Source: Thioclava electrotropha (lineage in GTDB: Bacteria; Pseudomonadota; Alphaproteobacteria; Rhodobacterales; Rhodobacteraceae). From it: 64,000 nt of DNA. Below, in pieces: positions 56,547-64,000 of the stretch. Position numbers and translations under genes: made by a program. The stretch covers positions 1,034,001 through 1,098,000 of the forward strand of contig NZ_CP053562.1 in NCBI RefSeq assembly GCF_002085925.2, given 5' to 3'. Numbering within the stretch: position 1 is the first letter of the stretch; every line of letters starts with the position of its first letter. The notes under the pieces are model-generated. The model was not told where the DNA came from. It saw nothing but the letters and a program-made list of their open reading frames with translations, and did not search any database.

Positions 56547-56852
56547 CGTTTTCACTCCGGTTCGGGCCCAGAAACAGGATTCGAGGGCCAGATAGCATTT
56601 CGAATGCCGCTCTTTAGTGACCTCTCCCCAGCAAGTCAATTCGCGAAAGCGGGTTTTTTCCGGCTTTTCCGGTCGCTTCGCACGGATCGTGACCGCTCAC
56701 GGGGTTTTGCCTTCTGCGCGAGCCGCCTATCTTGTGCGCAAAGCGCGGCTGACGCAGGGGACGGTATCCTTGCATCCTGACCGGCGGTGCATCAAGAGTG
56801 ACATTGAAGGGGACGGGCCGATCCTTCGGGACGGCCTTGCGTTTGATAGGCG
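56547..56852. other. Divergent intergenic region rpmH / histidine kinase
   Basis: A 306-base gap. Its left third holds the rpmH leader and predicted promoter (56611-56639). The rest contains T-rich and GC-rich stretches and must include the promoter of the histidine kinase gene, which I cannot place. No extra gene is evident. Confidence 0.4.
56611..56639 (-). promoter_or_regulatory. Predicted rpmH promoter
   Basis: On the minus strand TTGACT (56634-56639) and TAAAGA (56611-56616) are 17 bases apart. The start site would be near 56604, giving a leader of about 58 bases. The -10 box matches the consensus only partly. Confidence 0.45.
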
Positions 56853-58277
56853 ATGAAAGTGAACACTCTTTCAGGGCGGTTTCTGATCCTGACCACGGTT
56901 TTCGTGGTGCTCGCCGAGGCGTTGATCCTTTTGCCGGGTTTGGCGAATTTTCGCGAAGACTATCTTCTTACGCGACTTGAGCGTGCGCAGATCGCCTCGC
57001 TTGCGCTTCTGACCACCGACACCACTATAGCGCCCGATCTGGAAAAAGAGCTTCTGTCCAATGCGGGCGTCTTCAACGTGGTGCTGCGCAGGGATGCGGC
57101 GCGGCAGCTGGTGCTGTCTTCGCCGATTCCCTCTCCGGTGACCGAAACCTACGACCTGCGCGATTCGACGGAATGGACGCGGATTCGCGACGCGGTCCAC
57201 GCGCTCTTCGATTCCGGGGATCGGGTGATCCGGGTGCTGGGCCAGCCGGTGCAGAAGGGCGGTATCGTGATCGAGGTGACGCTCGCGACCGAACCGATGC
57301 GGATCGCGATGGTGGAATACGGGCTGCGGCTCTTGTCGATCTCGGCGGTCTTCTCGGTGATCACCGCCGTTTTGCTGTTCCTTCTCGTGCGTCGCCTGAT
57401 GGTCGTGCCGATCAAGCGGCTGGTCGCGCATATGTCTTCTTATGCGGACGCGCCCGAGGATGCGCGGCGCATCATAACTCCGCAGGCCAGCGTCGAGGAG
57501 CTGCGCGTGGCCGAAGAGGCGCTGGCCTCGATGCAACAGCAGCTCACCGCGTCGCTGCGCCAGAAGGAGCGTCTCGCGCAGCTCGGGCAGGCGGTCGCTA
57601 AGATCAGCCACGACCTGCGCAACATCCTCACCACGGCGCAGCTCTTTGCCGACCGGATGGAAAGCTCCGACGATCCCGGCGTGAAGCGCGCGGCGCCCAA
57701 GCTGACCGGCTCGATCGAGCGCGCGATCAATCTGTGCGAAACGACGCTCGCCTTCGGCAAGGCCAAGGAGCCGCCGCCGACTCTGTCGCGCTTCATGTTC
57801 GGAGAACTGGCGCAAGAGGTTCTGGAGAACGAAGAGCATCCGAGCGAAGGCCCGCTCGTCGATTTCGTCACCGACATGCCGCCGAATTTGGTGATCCGCG
57901 CCGACCGCGAGCAGCTGTATCGTGTGCTCAACAACCTCGTGCGCAACGCCCGACAGGCGATCGAAGCGACCGGCCAGAACGGCACGGTGGAGATCGGCGC
58001 AGGCGAGAATGCCGATGGCTGGTGGATCCGCGTCCAAGATAGCGGCCCCGGCCTGCCGGAGACTGCGCGCGAACACCTCTTCAAGCCCTTCACGGGCGGC
58101 ACGCGCGCGGGCGGGACAGGCCTTGGCCTCGCCATCGCCGCAGAGTTGATTCGTGGCCATGGCGGGCGTCTGGACCTGGTTCGGACCGACGGCAACGGCA
58201 CCGAGTTCCGAATATTCCTGCCCTCGGACATCGCGCTCGATTGCGCCTCCGAGAAGGGCGCGGGCGCAATTTCCTGA
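56853..58277 (+). CDS. Sensor histidine kinase
   Basis: A 474-residue membrane sensor. Two transmembrane helices (about 9-29 and 160-180) enclose a periplasmic domain of about 130 residues with no family I recognise. A HAMP-like linker (about 180-232) is followed by the dimerisation helix with phospho-acceptor H253 in KISHDLRNIL. The ATPase domain has NNLVRNARQAIE, DSGPGLP and GGTGLGLAIA. The H-box continues DLRNIL rather than ELRTPL, typical of HWE-unlike variants. No response regulator is next to it, so it is an orphan. Confidence 0.9.
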   Translation: MKVNTLSGRFLILTTVFVVLAEALILLPGLANFREDYLLTRLERAQIASLALLTTDTTIAPDLEKELLSNAGVFNVVLRRDAARQLVLSSPIPSPVTETYDLRDSTEWTRIRDAVHALFDSGDRVIRVLGQPVQKGGIVIEVTLATEPMRIAMVEYGLRLLSISAVFSVITAVLLFLLVRRLMVVPIKRLVAHMSSYADAPEDARRIITPQASVEELRVAEEALASMQQQLTASLRQKERLAQLGQAVAKISHDLRNILTTAQLFADRMESSDDPGVKRAAPKLTGSIERAINLCETTLAFGKAKEPPPTLSRFMFGELAQEVLENEEHPSEGPLVDFVTDMPPNLVIRADREQLYRVLNNLVRNARQAIEATGQNGTVEIGAGENADGWWIRVQDSGPGLPETAREHLFKPFTGGTRAGGTGLGLAIAAELIRGHGGRLDLVRTDGNGTEFRIFLPSDIALDCASEKGAGAIS

Positions 58278-58347
58278 GCCTGCGTAGGGTTACGTTCCGG
58301 GAGGTGCGTGCCGATCTTCAGGGCTTCCGCGAGGGCATCCAAGAATT

Positions 58348-58377
58348 TTGACGGTTTTCCAAAATTGCCTCGAATTT
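58348..58377 (+). promoter_or_regulatory. Possible tRNA-Arg promoter
   Basis: TTGACG at 58348-58353, then after 18 bases GAATTT (58372-58377), about 45 bases before the tRNA. The -10 match is weak. Confidence 0.3.
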
Positions 58378-58423
58378 GCTCTTGCATCGCTCCGACGTGG
58401 CCGTTACATCGCCCCACATAAGC

Positions 58424-58500
58424 GGACCCGTAGCTCAGCTGGATAGAGCACTTGACTACGAATCAAGGGGTCGGGCGTTCGAATCGTCCCGGGTCCGCCA
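58424..58500 (+). tRNA. tRNA-Arg (ACG)
   Basis: Full cloverleaf of 77 bases including encoded CCA. The acceptor ggacccg pairs with cgggtcc, discriminator G. The anticodon stem cttga/tcaag encloses loop ctacgaa with anticodon ACG at 58458-58460, normally edited to ICG. Beyond it the DNA changes to island-like sequence. Confidence 0.97.
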
Positions 58501-58861
58501 TTTCCCCCTACTCCTGAAAATCAATGCCTCGCAGGCCATGCCTGTCGTTCGCGCCGTTGTCTGCTGCGGTCTGCGCGCTCTCGCGATCGTGCATGTTGAG
58601 CCGCGGGTCCTCCGGTCGTCCTTAGGGACGTCTCATCGGACAAGCTCTCGCTGCGCTGCGAGAGAGGCTCCGGGCCGCGCATGGGTGTGGGGTGCCGCGG
58701 AGGTGTTCGAAGGGTGGCTGCGCGCTGATCGAGGCTCTGCGTCCTCTCCGGGCGGGATCCAAGGGCAGGGCGCGTGGCGGCCCTCTCGGGCCCCTCTCAC
58801 GCGTCTGTCTGAAGCGGCGAGAGGCTCAGCTGCTTTCAGAAAAACAATGCCCCCGGAAACG

Positions 58862-58892
58862 CGAAACCCCGCCACGAAGGGCGGGGTTTTCG
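58862..58892. terminator. Strong bidirectional hairpin
   Basis: A 10-bp stem aaaccccgcc/ggcggggttt with loop acgaag, extended by cg/cg and with T-runs in both directions. It could end read-through from tRNA-Arg or transcripts from the island. Confidence 0.75.
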
Positions 58893-58909
58893 GCGTGTCG
58901 AAGTTTGTT

Positions 58910-58927
58910 TGGTGGAGCCAAGGGGAG
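58910..58927. other. tRNA/tmRNA 3'-end-like remnant, candidate att site
   Basis: The minus strand reads CTCCCCTTGGCTCCACCA, the form of the T-arm 3' side, acceptor strand and CCA tail of a tmRNA or tRNA-Ala-like gene. The rest of such a gene is absent. Integrative elements often leave such 3'-end copies at their border. No second copy was found in the window, so this is tentative. Confidence 0.35.
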
Positions 58928-59208
58928 ACCCCGCAAGTTCCACAACTACTTGATCTTAAACGATAGTGCGGTGTCGTGTTTCGTTGTGTGTCACACTGTA
59001 ATGTCACACCTGCTTCGTTGGCAAGTTCGGGTTTGCCCGGCGGGTTTGTGCGCTCAGTTCTGTCTCAGAAGGAGGTCAGCCCGGAAGGGGTAAGTGATGC
59101 CTTTAACTGTTATAACTAACTGAAAAACAATAGATGTTGCCCTTGAGGCTAATCCGGGAGTGCTTATGCCGAAGTTAACCTATTGATACTACAAAGTTAT
59201 GTATCCGG

Positions 59209-59232
59209 GTCGTATGCTGCGTCGTATGCTGC
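59209..59232. repeat. 12-bp tandem duplication
   Basis: gtcgtatgctgc occurs twice back to back (59209-59220 and 59221-59232) within the AT-rich noncoding stretch. Confidence 0.8.
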
Positions 59233-59357
59233 AGTTATTCTAACTATCTGTAAGATTGATATAATCTAGGCTATAGCAACCTATTCTGGTCCGTGGGCTA
59301 ATGCTAAATTATTGAACTCAGGTAACAACCTAGGCTGAAACAGATACCGGCCCTCTG

Positions 59358-59495
59358 TGTCTATGGAATGAGGGAATAAGCCAGCCTGTCTCTACGAAAT
59401 AGCAGGTTAGCCAACCGAGCCTCGCCGTCCGAGACAGAGTGCCCCGGGTGAGCAATCCCGGTTGAAGTAGCTATCGGGTCTATGTCTATGGAATG
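59358..59495. repeat. 13-bp direct repeat, two copies
   Basis: tgtctatggaatg occurs at 59358-59370 and 59483-59495, each followed by a purine-rich similar sequence (aggga and gagga). The 125-base spacing and only two copies exclude a CRISPR array. Confidence 0.7.
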
Positions 59496-59604
59496 GAGGA
59501 GCTAGGGTTGCCCGAACCGGGCACCGCCGGACCCGAACCAAAGAAAACAGATGCGCTGGCCAACCTAAGCCGCCCACAGAGCCACGGAGCGGATCTCTGA
59601 GGCC

Positions 59605-60267
59605 CTATCTCGCCTTCAGCCGATCTAGCACGCGCTTCACCTGAGATGCCTGCCAGCGCCCGCCTCTGGCGGTTTGGACGCCAGCCCGGTTCAAGTGATC
59701 TGCGATCTCCCGTAGCGGCTTCCCGGCATCCCGCAGTGGTAGCACGATCCCAGCAACTTTCTCGGCGCGCGCGGTGGCGTTCGCCTGTATCGCCGCGTTG
59801 CGCTGCATGGTTTTGTCCCGAAGCCCGCCAAGCCGAGTACCCCGCGCTTTGGCCTCTGCCAGAGCCGCCTTAGTGCGGGCCGAAATGAACTCCCGCTCCT
59901 GCTCAGCCAGCGCAGCGTAGATGTGTAGCTGAAAGTTGTCGGCATAGGGCATCTGGGCCACGCGGAAGCTAACGCGCTTGTCCTCCATGAGTGTTGCAAT
60001 GGCGGAGACCTTGCGTGAAAGCCTGTCCAGCTTGCTGACCAAGAGCGTTGCCCCGGACTTTCGACAGAGGTCAAGGGCTGCGGACAGTTCCGGCCTGTCG
60101 CCATCTGCTCCGCTGAGCACGTCCGTAAAGGTAGCCAGAACCCGATAGGGCACCTCACTGAAGCGCTCAAGAAACAGGGCAATGTCCCGGTCCTGAGCGT
60201 CCAAACCAAGGCCGCTGCGTCCTTGCTCCTTGGTGCTCACTCGCCTGTAGATCACATAGTCCTGCAT
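59605..60267 (-). CDS. Small serine recombinase (resolvase/invertase family)
   Basis: A 220-residue protein. The catalytic domain begins [15 protein letters not shown] with nucleophile S11. [26 protein letters not shown] and the hinge helix (to about 145) are typical. The C-terminal helix-turn-helix domain includes [19 protein letters not shown]. The size suits a resolvase or invertase rather than a large integrase. The ATG at 60267 is preferred; an upstream frame to 60330 lacks family signal. Crossover sites would be expected at 60268-60515, where a direct repeat agttgggaat is seen. Confidence 0.88.
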   Translation of the reverse strand: MQDYVIYRRVSTKEQGRSGLGLDAQDRDIALFLERFSEVPYRVLATFTDVLSGADGDRPELSAALDLCRKSGATLLVSKLDRLSRKVSAIATLMEDKRVSFRVAQMPYADNFQLHIYAALAEQEREFISARTKAALAEAKARGTRLGGLRDKTMQRNAAIQANATARAEKVAGIVLPLRDAGKPLREIADHLNRAGVQTARGGRWQASQVKRVLDRLKAR

Positions 60268-60515
60268 GGTTCCGAACCGGCCTGTTTGTTTGGGTGCACG
60301 CAGCATCAACGAGATTGTTGCAAAAGTCAACGATGGTTGAGGGCGTTACACCTGCGGCCGCTGCGCTGCACGGGTTTGGGGTGAAGTCACAGTTGGGAAT
60401 AGTTGGGAATGCTGCCTGCTAGTATGGAGCCTGCAATGCAGGGGGCGGCATGGGGGAGGACTTGTCGACTAGATGGGTAGATATGGGCACGAAAAAATGT
60501 GCCGGATTTTTCAAT

Positions 60516-61247
60516 CTAAAGACGTTTAATCGTTCCGTTGACGCACTCGTAGAAGTCTGGATTTCGCAACGCAACGAGTTCCGCCAGCCGGTCAATCACC
60601 GCCTCCATGGCCACCTCTTTAGTGGGCTCTCCGACAGCAAAAGCCTTGATCCTGCCTTGCGTAGCTCCACTGTCGAGCAGCAATAGATAAAACTCCTCGA
60701 ACTGCTCGTCCCGGCCCCCAGGGTCATCGCGACCGGTGAACAATGCAAGCCGCTGATGTGCGTTCTCGAACGTAGACCTGCGCTGGTTGGTGCCGTCACG
60801 CGCAGCCCCCGCGTCTAGGAAAAAGAGAGCCGCTAGCACCGCGTACGGAAACCGCCGGTGCAGGGTCACTGCTTCGATGAGCATGTCCCCACGCCGGTTG
60901 ATCAAGTTCTTCTGGAAGTTGCCCGATCTGGCATCGCGGTAGTTGATTGTCTTGATGGAGATCCCGAGGAGCAGTCCGCTTTCTTCGGTCGCCCATGTCA
61001 CATCGACCTTCTTGGCTCCAATGCCTCCTGCCATGCGCCGCTCCGCGCCGGTGTCTCCTGTGACGCCCGGAGGAGCAGGGCGTGCGCCGGCCAAGCCTCG
61101 CTGACGTAATTCCTCTGCAATGGCTTCGGCGACGGCCTGAGAAACACGCTCCGAAAAAGACTTCTTCTGCGCCTGAGTGGCAGTGTCTGGCGGTTTCGCG
61201 CCAACTCGGTTCAGGGCGGCTTCGAGGAGATCATCTACTCTGGCCAT
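60516..61247 (-). CDS. Putative restriction endonuclease partner of the methyltransferase
   Basis: A 243-residue soluble protein. The segment KKVDVTW (D82) followed by the strand GLLLGISIKT (K99) resembles a PD-(D/E)xK nuclease core, but the residue two before the lysine is serine, so the active site is not certain. RSTFENAHQRLALFTGRDD and FYLLLLD are the other notable blocks. It overlaps the end of the methyltransferase gene by 17 bases on the same strand, which is the best evidence for a restriction function. The start is the ATG at 61247 or the GTG at 61253. Confidence 0.6.
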   Translation of the reverse strand: MARVDDLLEAALNRVGAKPPDTATQAQKKSFSERVSQAVAEAIAEELRQRGLAGARPAPPGVTGDTGAERRMAGGIGAKKVDVTWATEESGLLLGISIKTINYRDARSGNFQKNLINRRGDMLIEAVTLHRRFPYAVLAALFFLDAGAARDGTNQRRSTFENAHQRLALFTGRDDPGGRDEQFEEFYLLLLDSGATQGRIKAFAVGEPTKEVAMEAVIDRLAELVALRNPDFYECVNGTIKRL

Positions 61248-62862
61248 TGCCACCCCGCACTTTCCGCCTGTTGAAGAGAACCTCTCGCGCCTGCCGCAAG
61301 TTCGCGAGCGTCGCGTCCGTCACGCCTTCGAGCACAATCGGGTCAACCAACATGCATGCCTCTTCGAGCCGCCCACTGCGAAGGGCAGAACCCAGCTGAG
61401 GCTTGATCGCCTGAAGCCGATCCTTCTTCTCATTGACAACCTCAAGTGATGGGACAGGGAGCTTGTCCGCCTCGCGTGGCTCCAACTTGAGTAGCCCCCC
61501 GCCATACGCTCTACCCACGACTTCTGCCCCCAAGAGAGTTACGCTATTCAAGCACGCAAGAGGTAGCAGGGACTTGCCAATCTCTTTGCGATCGTCCTTC
61601 AGCATCAAGCCGTACACAGAGTTGATAATCGTTGCTTTAGCGTTGTTCGCTATTAGCCTCGGTCGATCATGGTTCATATAGGTGAGCAGCAAATCCGGCG
61701 TGTCGACCAGTGGCACTCGCCACCACGGCTTCCGAACGCGACACTTGTAAGCTTTTGAAACATCGCGCTGCTCCCCCTCTTCGATGTACTTCTGCGCTTC
61801 GTAGGAAGGATTAGCGCCGGGGTAGAACAGATAGCCACGTTGTCCATCAGCACACAACGCCTTCCACGCTTTTGTCGAAAACTCCAACCCCTTAAGATGG
61901 CGGGAGCCGGGCGGAGAAATCCGCAAGAGTTCTTTGCTGCTGATGCCGTACCTGTTCGCCTCTTCTTCAGTCAACGTGAAGAAGGAATTGTTGCCCGTCA
62001 CAGAACCAAGGTAGGCGCGTCCCCAAGACGAAAGAGGTTCGCAAACCTGTGAGGCCAGTGCATCGTACTCTTGGAAGGCATGTTGGGCCACGAGTGCTGG
62101 TGTCCACTTCCCACCGTTGGAGGGCACGAAGTCCGTCCAATCTTTGGCATCTTCGGCAAGTGAAGCAGCGTTGCGGGCTTGATGAAGTTGGAAGCTGTTT
62201 GCCCCCCCGCTGCCCTCAGCCAGCAGTAGCACAACATCTTCGAGAACTCCGGGGAATACTCGCTCCTCGAATGTCACAAGCCGGAGCGACGCAAATCGAT
62301 TGAGCAAAAAACGCCTTACCTCAGCTGCATAGCCAACACTCAACAACTCGGCTGGAAGGACAAGCGCGAGCCGACCTTGTGGCTTCAGGTGCAGCGCGGC
62401 CTTGATCACGAACGCCGCCCACGAACTTGCAAGGCCCGAAAGCCTAACGCCTTGCGCAAGCGCCGCTTCTAGACTTTTGGCGCGCGCGGCTCCCGAAAAC
62501 TCCTGATACCGCACGTAAGGTGGATTGCCGAGGACCACGTCATAGGCGATCTCCGGCGAATGCTCAAAAAAGTCGCCCACGGCTACGTCGGCGGTGAAGC
62601 CTTCGTTTGCAAGTATCTCGCGGGCCTGTACCGCCGACGTCTCATGCAGCTCCACACCTGACAACTTGCCTTCTGGCCGTGACGAGCCTTGGCTCACTTC
62701 ACGCAAGGCTCTCCCGGCCGCGCGAAGAAATACGGCTTCACCGCAGGAAGGCTCAAGCACGTCATCCCCGGGGCTCCGGATGGACCACTGCGCCATGTAT
62801 TCGGCGATCTCGGCGGGCGTGAAAAAGGCTCCTCGTGCCTTCTCTTCAATAGTTCCTGCCAC
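61231..62862 (-). CDS. N6-adenine DNA methyltransferase (Eco57I/TaqI-like)
   Basis: A 543-residue DNA methyltransferase. Motif I region is VLEPSCGEAVFL (about 35-46) and the catalytic motif IV NPPY is at 113-116 (LGNPPYVRYQ). The rest is a long target-recognition region with WWRVPL and TYMNHDRPR. The GTG at 62862 has GGGGAG six bases upstream and begins the usual segment TIEEKARGAFFTP; alternative in-frame starts exist up to 63003. The overlapping downstream nuclease-like gene suggests a type II restriction-modification pair. Confidence 0.85.
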   Translation of the reverse strand: MAGTIEEKARGAFFTPAEIAEYMAQWSIRSPGDDVLEPSCGEAVFLRAAGRALREVSQGSSRPEGKLSGVELHETSAVQAREILANEGFTADVAVGDFFEHSPEIAYDVVLGNPPYVRYQEFSGAARAKSLEAALAQGVRLSGLASSWAAFVIKAALHLKPQGRLALVLPAELLSVGYAAEVRRFLLNRFASLRLVTFEERVFPGVLEDVVLLLAEGSGGANSFQLHQARNAASLAEDAKDWTDFVPSNGGKWTPALVAQHAFQEYDALASQVCEPLSSWGRAYLGSVTGNNSFFTLTEEEANRYGISSKELLRISPPGSRHLKGLEFSTKAWKALCADGQRGYLFYPGANPSYEAQKYIEEGEQRDVSKAYKCRVRKPWWRVPLVDTPDLLLTYMNHDRPRLIANNAKATIINSVYGLMLKDDRKEIGKSLLPLACLNSVTLLGAEVVGRAYGGGLLKLEPREADKLPVPSLEVVNEKKDRLQAIKPQLGSALRSGRLEEACMLVDPIVLEGVTDATLANLRQAREVLFNRRKVRGGNGQSR

Positions 62863-63160
62863 CAATGTCTCCCCTGCATACGCGTGTCCGTGCTCCGTAG
62901 CTACCGAACACCCTGTCCGCAACGTGGCATGGCGAGAACAAGATGGCAACATGGGTTGAAGCTTCATTGTCTGGCTGAACGAATGTCGTAGCCGAAAATG
63001 CAACGCCTCGCTGCTTGAAGTTCCGCATTCCGTTGAGATTGGCTTGGCGTTAGCTGCTCGGGGCGGGACAAAGTGTTACACACCAAGTAATCTCGCACTC
63101 GGCGGCCATTGCCAATCAATGGCTTAGAAAATGGTAGCGGGTCCGGTACTCGCTCCCACC

Positions 63161-64000
63161 CTAGTCCACCGCATACCGCTCTACAGCCTCGCGCGTCTGC
63201 CGCAAAGTGAACCCCTCTTTCATGTACACCTGATTGGTCACGCCTTGCCGCTCATGCCCGATTATGAACTGGATACGCTCAAGGGGCACATCGGCCTGTC
63301 CTAAGCGCGTGGCGAAAGTGTGCCGCAATCCATGGAAAACATGCGCGTCGGACTTGATGCCAAGAGCTTGCATGAAGGTCCGGTTAAACCACTTGCTCAG
63401 CTTGTCGCCGTAGCCGTGCTTGGGGTGGTAAGTGTAGTCTGCGAACAGGCGGTCGCGGCCCAGAGCGCGCTGACTGTCGCGGTATTCGAGTAGTCCTAGC
63501 TTTAGCAGTTCGCTGTGGACAGGTACGCGGCGCCGGGCAGCACTGGACTTGAGGCGTTTGGTGGCATCGCCGTCGTCAGTGAAGTTGAAGACCCAAACCC
63601 CGTCAACTTGAAGAATGTCGTCAACTTGTAGCTGGCAGACCTCGTTCAGGCGAGCCCCGGAAAACATCGCAATGAGCGTTGCCCACCTGTGGCTGGTCTT
63701 CCCGAAGAACTTGCTGCCGGGGTCCGTTAGTGCCGAGTAGACCTTCTCTAGGGCTTCTTGAGTGAAGGGGCGACGGTCCTTGGTGCCGTGCCCTCTCTTG
63801 GCGACGGCCATGCCATCAAAGAGAGCCTCAGGTGCGAACCCGTGTGCCTCTGCCCAAGCCCAGAACACCTTGTAGGCGCTGAGGTATGCATTGGCTGTGG
63901 CGTTGCTGATCTTTGGGATGCCCGGCACTGCGATGGCTTCCCGTAACGACAGTCCCCGCAGTCTGGACACCTTGGCCCGATTTGCAGGAAGCGCCAGCGT
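63161..64000 (-). CDS. Tyrosine integrase, 5' end beyond window
   Basis: A site-specific recombinase. At least 279 residues are present; the frame stays open past the right edge, so the N-terminal part is missing. The core-binding domain (from NRAKVSRLRG) is followed by the catalytic domain: first arginine in SGARLNEVCQL, HGLRHTFATRL (His-x-x-Arg), GHERQG and nucleophile Tyr in QVYMKEG. It is typical of phage or island integrases. It probably mobilises the segment carrying the restriction-modification genes; its attachment sites are not proven. Confidence 0.92.
   Translation of the reverse strand, partial: TLALPANRAKVSRLRGLSLREAIAVPGIPKISNATANAYLSAYKVFWAWAEAHGFAPEALFDGMAVAKRGHGTKDRRPFTQEALEKVYSALTDPGSKFFGKTSHRWATLIAMFSGARLNEVCQLQVDDILQVDGVWVFNFTDDGDATKRLKSSAARRRVPVHSELLKLGLLEYRDSQRALGRDRLFADYTYHPKHGYGDKLSKWFNRTFMQALGIKSDAHVFHGLRHTFATRLGQADVPLERIQFIIGHERQGVTNQVYMKEGFTLRQTREAVERYAVD

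Larger units (their letters stand above)
58501..59604. other. Gene-free left part of the island, about 1.1 kb
   Basis: No convincing coding frame on either strand. The first 360 bases are GC-rich; then a strong hairpin (58862-58892) and a tRNA/tmRNA-like remnant (58910-58927) occur. From about 59090 to 59590 the DNA is visibly AT-richer and contains a 12-bp tandem repeat, a 13-bp direct repeat and hairpins such as ccggg/cccgg (about 59443-59461). There is an aaggagg at 59069-59075, and ATG at 59097 opens an eight-codon frame, too little to call. It could hold a structured RNA or decayed phage DNA. Confidence 0.5.

Noticed and set aside
59358..59495. Repeats as a CRISPR array
   Set aside because: Only two copies of 13 bases, 125 bases apart, and no cas genes.
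58900..59600. A complete permuted alphaproteobacterial tmRNA gene
   Set aside because: Only the 3'-end-like 18 bases fit; I could find no tag-coding frame or matching 5' strand nearby.
63130..63165. cgggtccg next to the integrase stop as the second tRNA-Arg attachment site
   Set aside because: Only eight bases match the tRNA-Arg 3' end, which is too short in GC-rich DNA.

Overview
The window is chromosomal DNA of a high-GC alphaproteobacterium, most likely of the Rhodobacterales. The signs are an aa3-type cytochrome oxidase subunit I beside a c2/c550-type cytochrome c, cytochrome c' paired with a b561, a Hint-domain RTX protein of the kind common in that order, a TtcA/YidD/RnpA/RpmH cluster, a ThyX thymidylate synthase and an argD-argF pair. 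This placement rests on gene content and protein style only; no database search was run.

Layout. 1-6 kb: ilvD (runs off the left edge), a DEXH helicase with the PdeM phosphoesterase, a gamma-glutamylcyclotransferase-like protein and an aldose epimerase. A 127-bp element bounded by a perfect 13-bp inverted repeat and an AT-rich HEPN/AbiU2-type gene follow. 6.8-17 kb: parE, a small drug-transporter-like protein, GST, PPK2, a methyltransferase, cytochrome c' with b561, MATE, a UbiH-like hydroxylase and a HAD nucleotidase. 17-28 kb: a GntR regulator, a glycosyltransferase carrying an N-terminal MshEN-like (c-di-GMP binding) module, carA, yqeY, small proteins, ctaD, cytochrome c2, lipB and a secreted peptidoglycan-binding protein. 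28.4-34.2 kb: tRNA-Leu(GAG), then two large surface-protein genes (a phage-tail-fibre-like SGNH hydrolase and an RTX-Hint protein), each broken by an apparent one-base deletion. 34.3-39.4 kb: a polyamine-type ABC importer operon with a DUF2314 gene inside it. 39.3-47 kb: thyX with two unusual small genes attached, gloA, pth, rplY, a MarR-GNAT fusion, lldD and a ZIP transporter. 47.3-49.5 kb: argD-argF. 49.5-56.5 kb, minus strand: engB, a MOSC gene, yidC, a degenerate GGDEF/EAL protein, ttcA, yidD, rnpA and rpmH. 56.9-58.5 kb: a histidine kinase and tRNA-Arg(ACG).

From tRNA-Arg to the right edge the character changes. There is about 1.1 kb of gene-free, partly AT-rich and repeat-containing DNA, with a tRNA/tmRNA 3'-end-like remnant. 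It is followed by a small serine recombinase, a putative restriction nuclease overlapping an N6-adenine DNA methyltransferase, and a tyrosine integrase cut by the window edge. This looks like one end of an integrated island carrying a restriction-modification system.

The most interesting leads are the MshEN-glycosyltransferase, seen together with a catalytically degenerate GGDEF/EAL protein; the frameshifted tail-fibre-like and RTX-Hint pair next to tRNA-Leu; the two small genes coupled to thyX; the helicase/PdeM pair without its usual ligase and nuclease; and the island with its unexplained noncoding stretch. I found no CRISPR array, no rRNA and no complete IS element.
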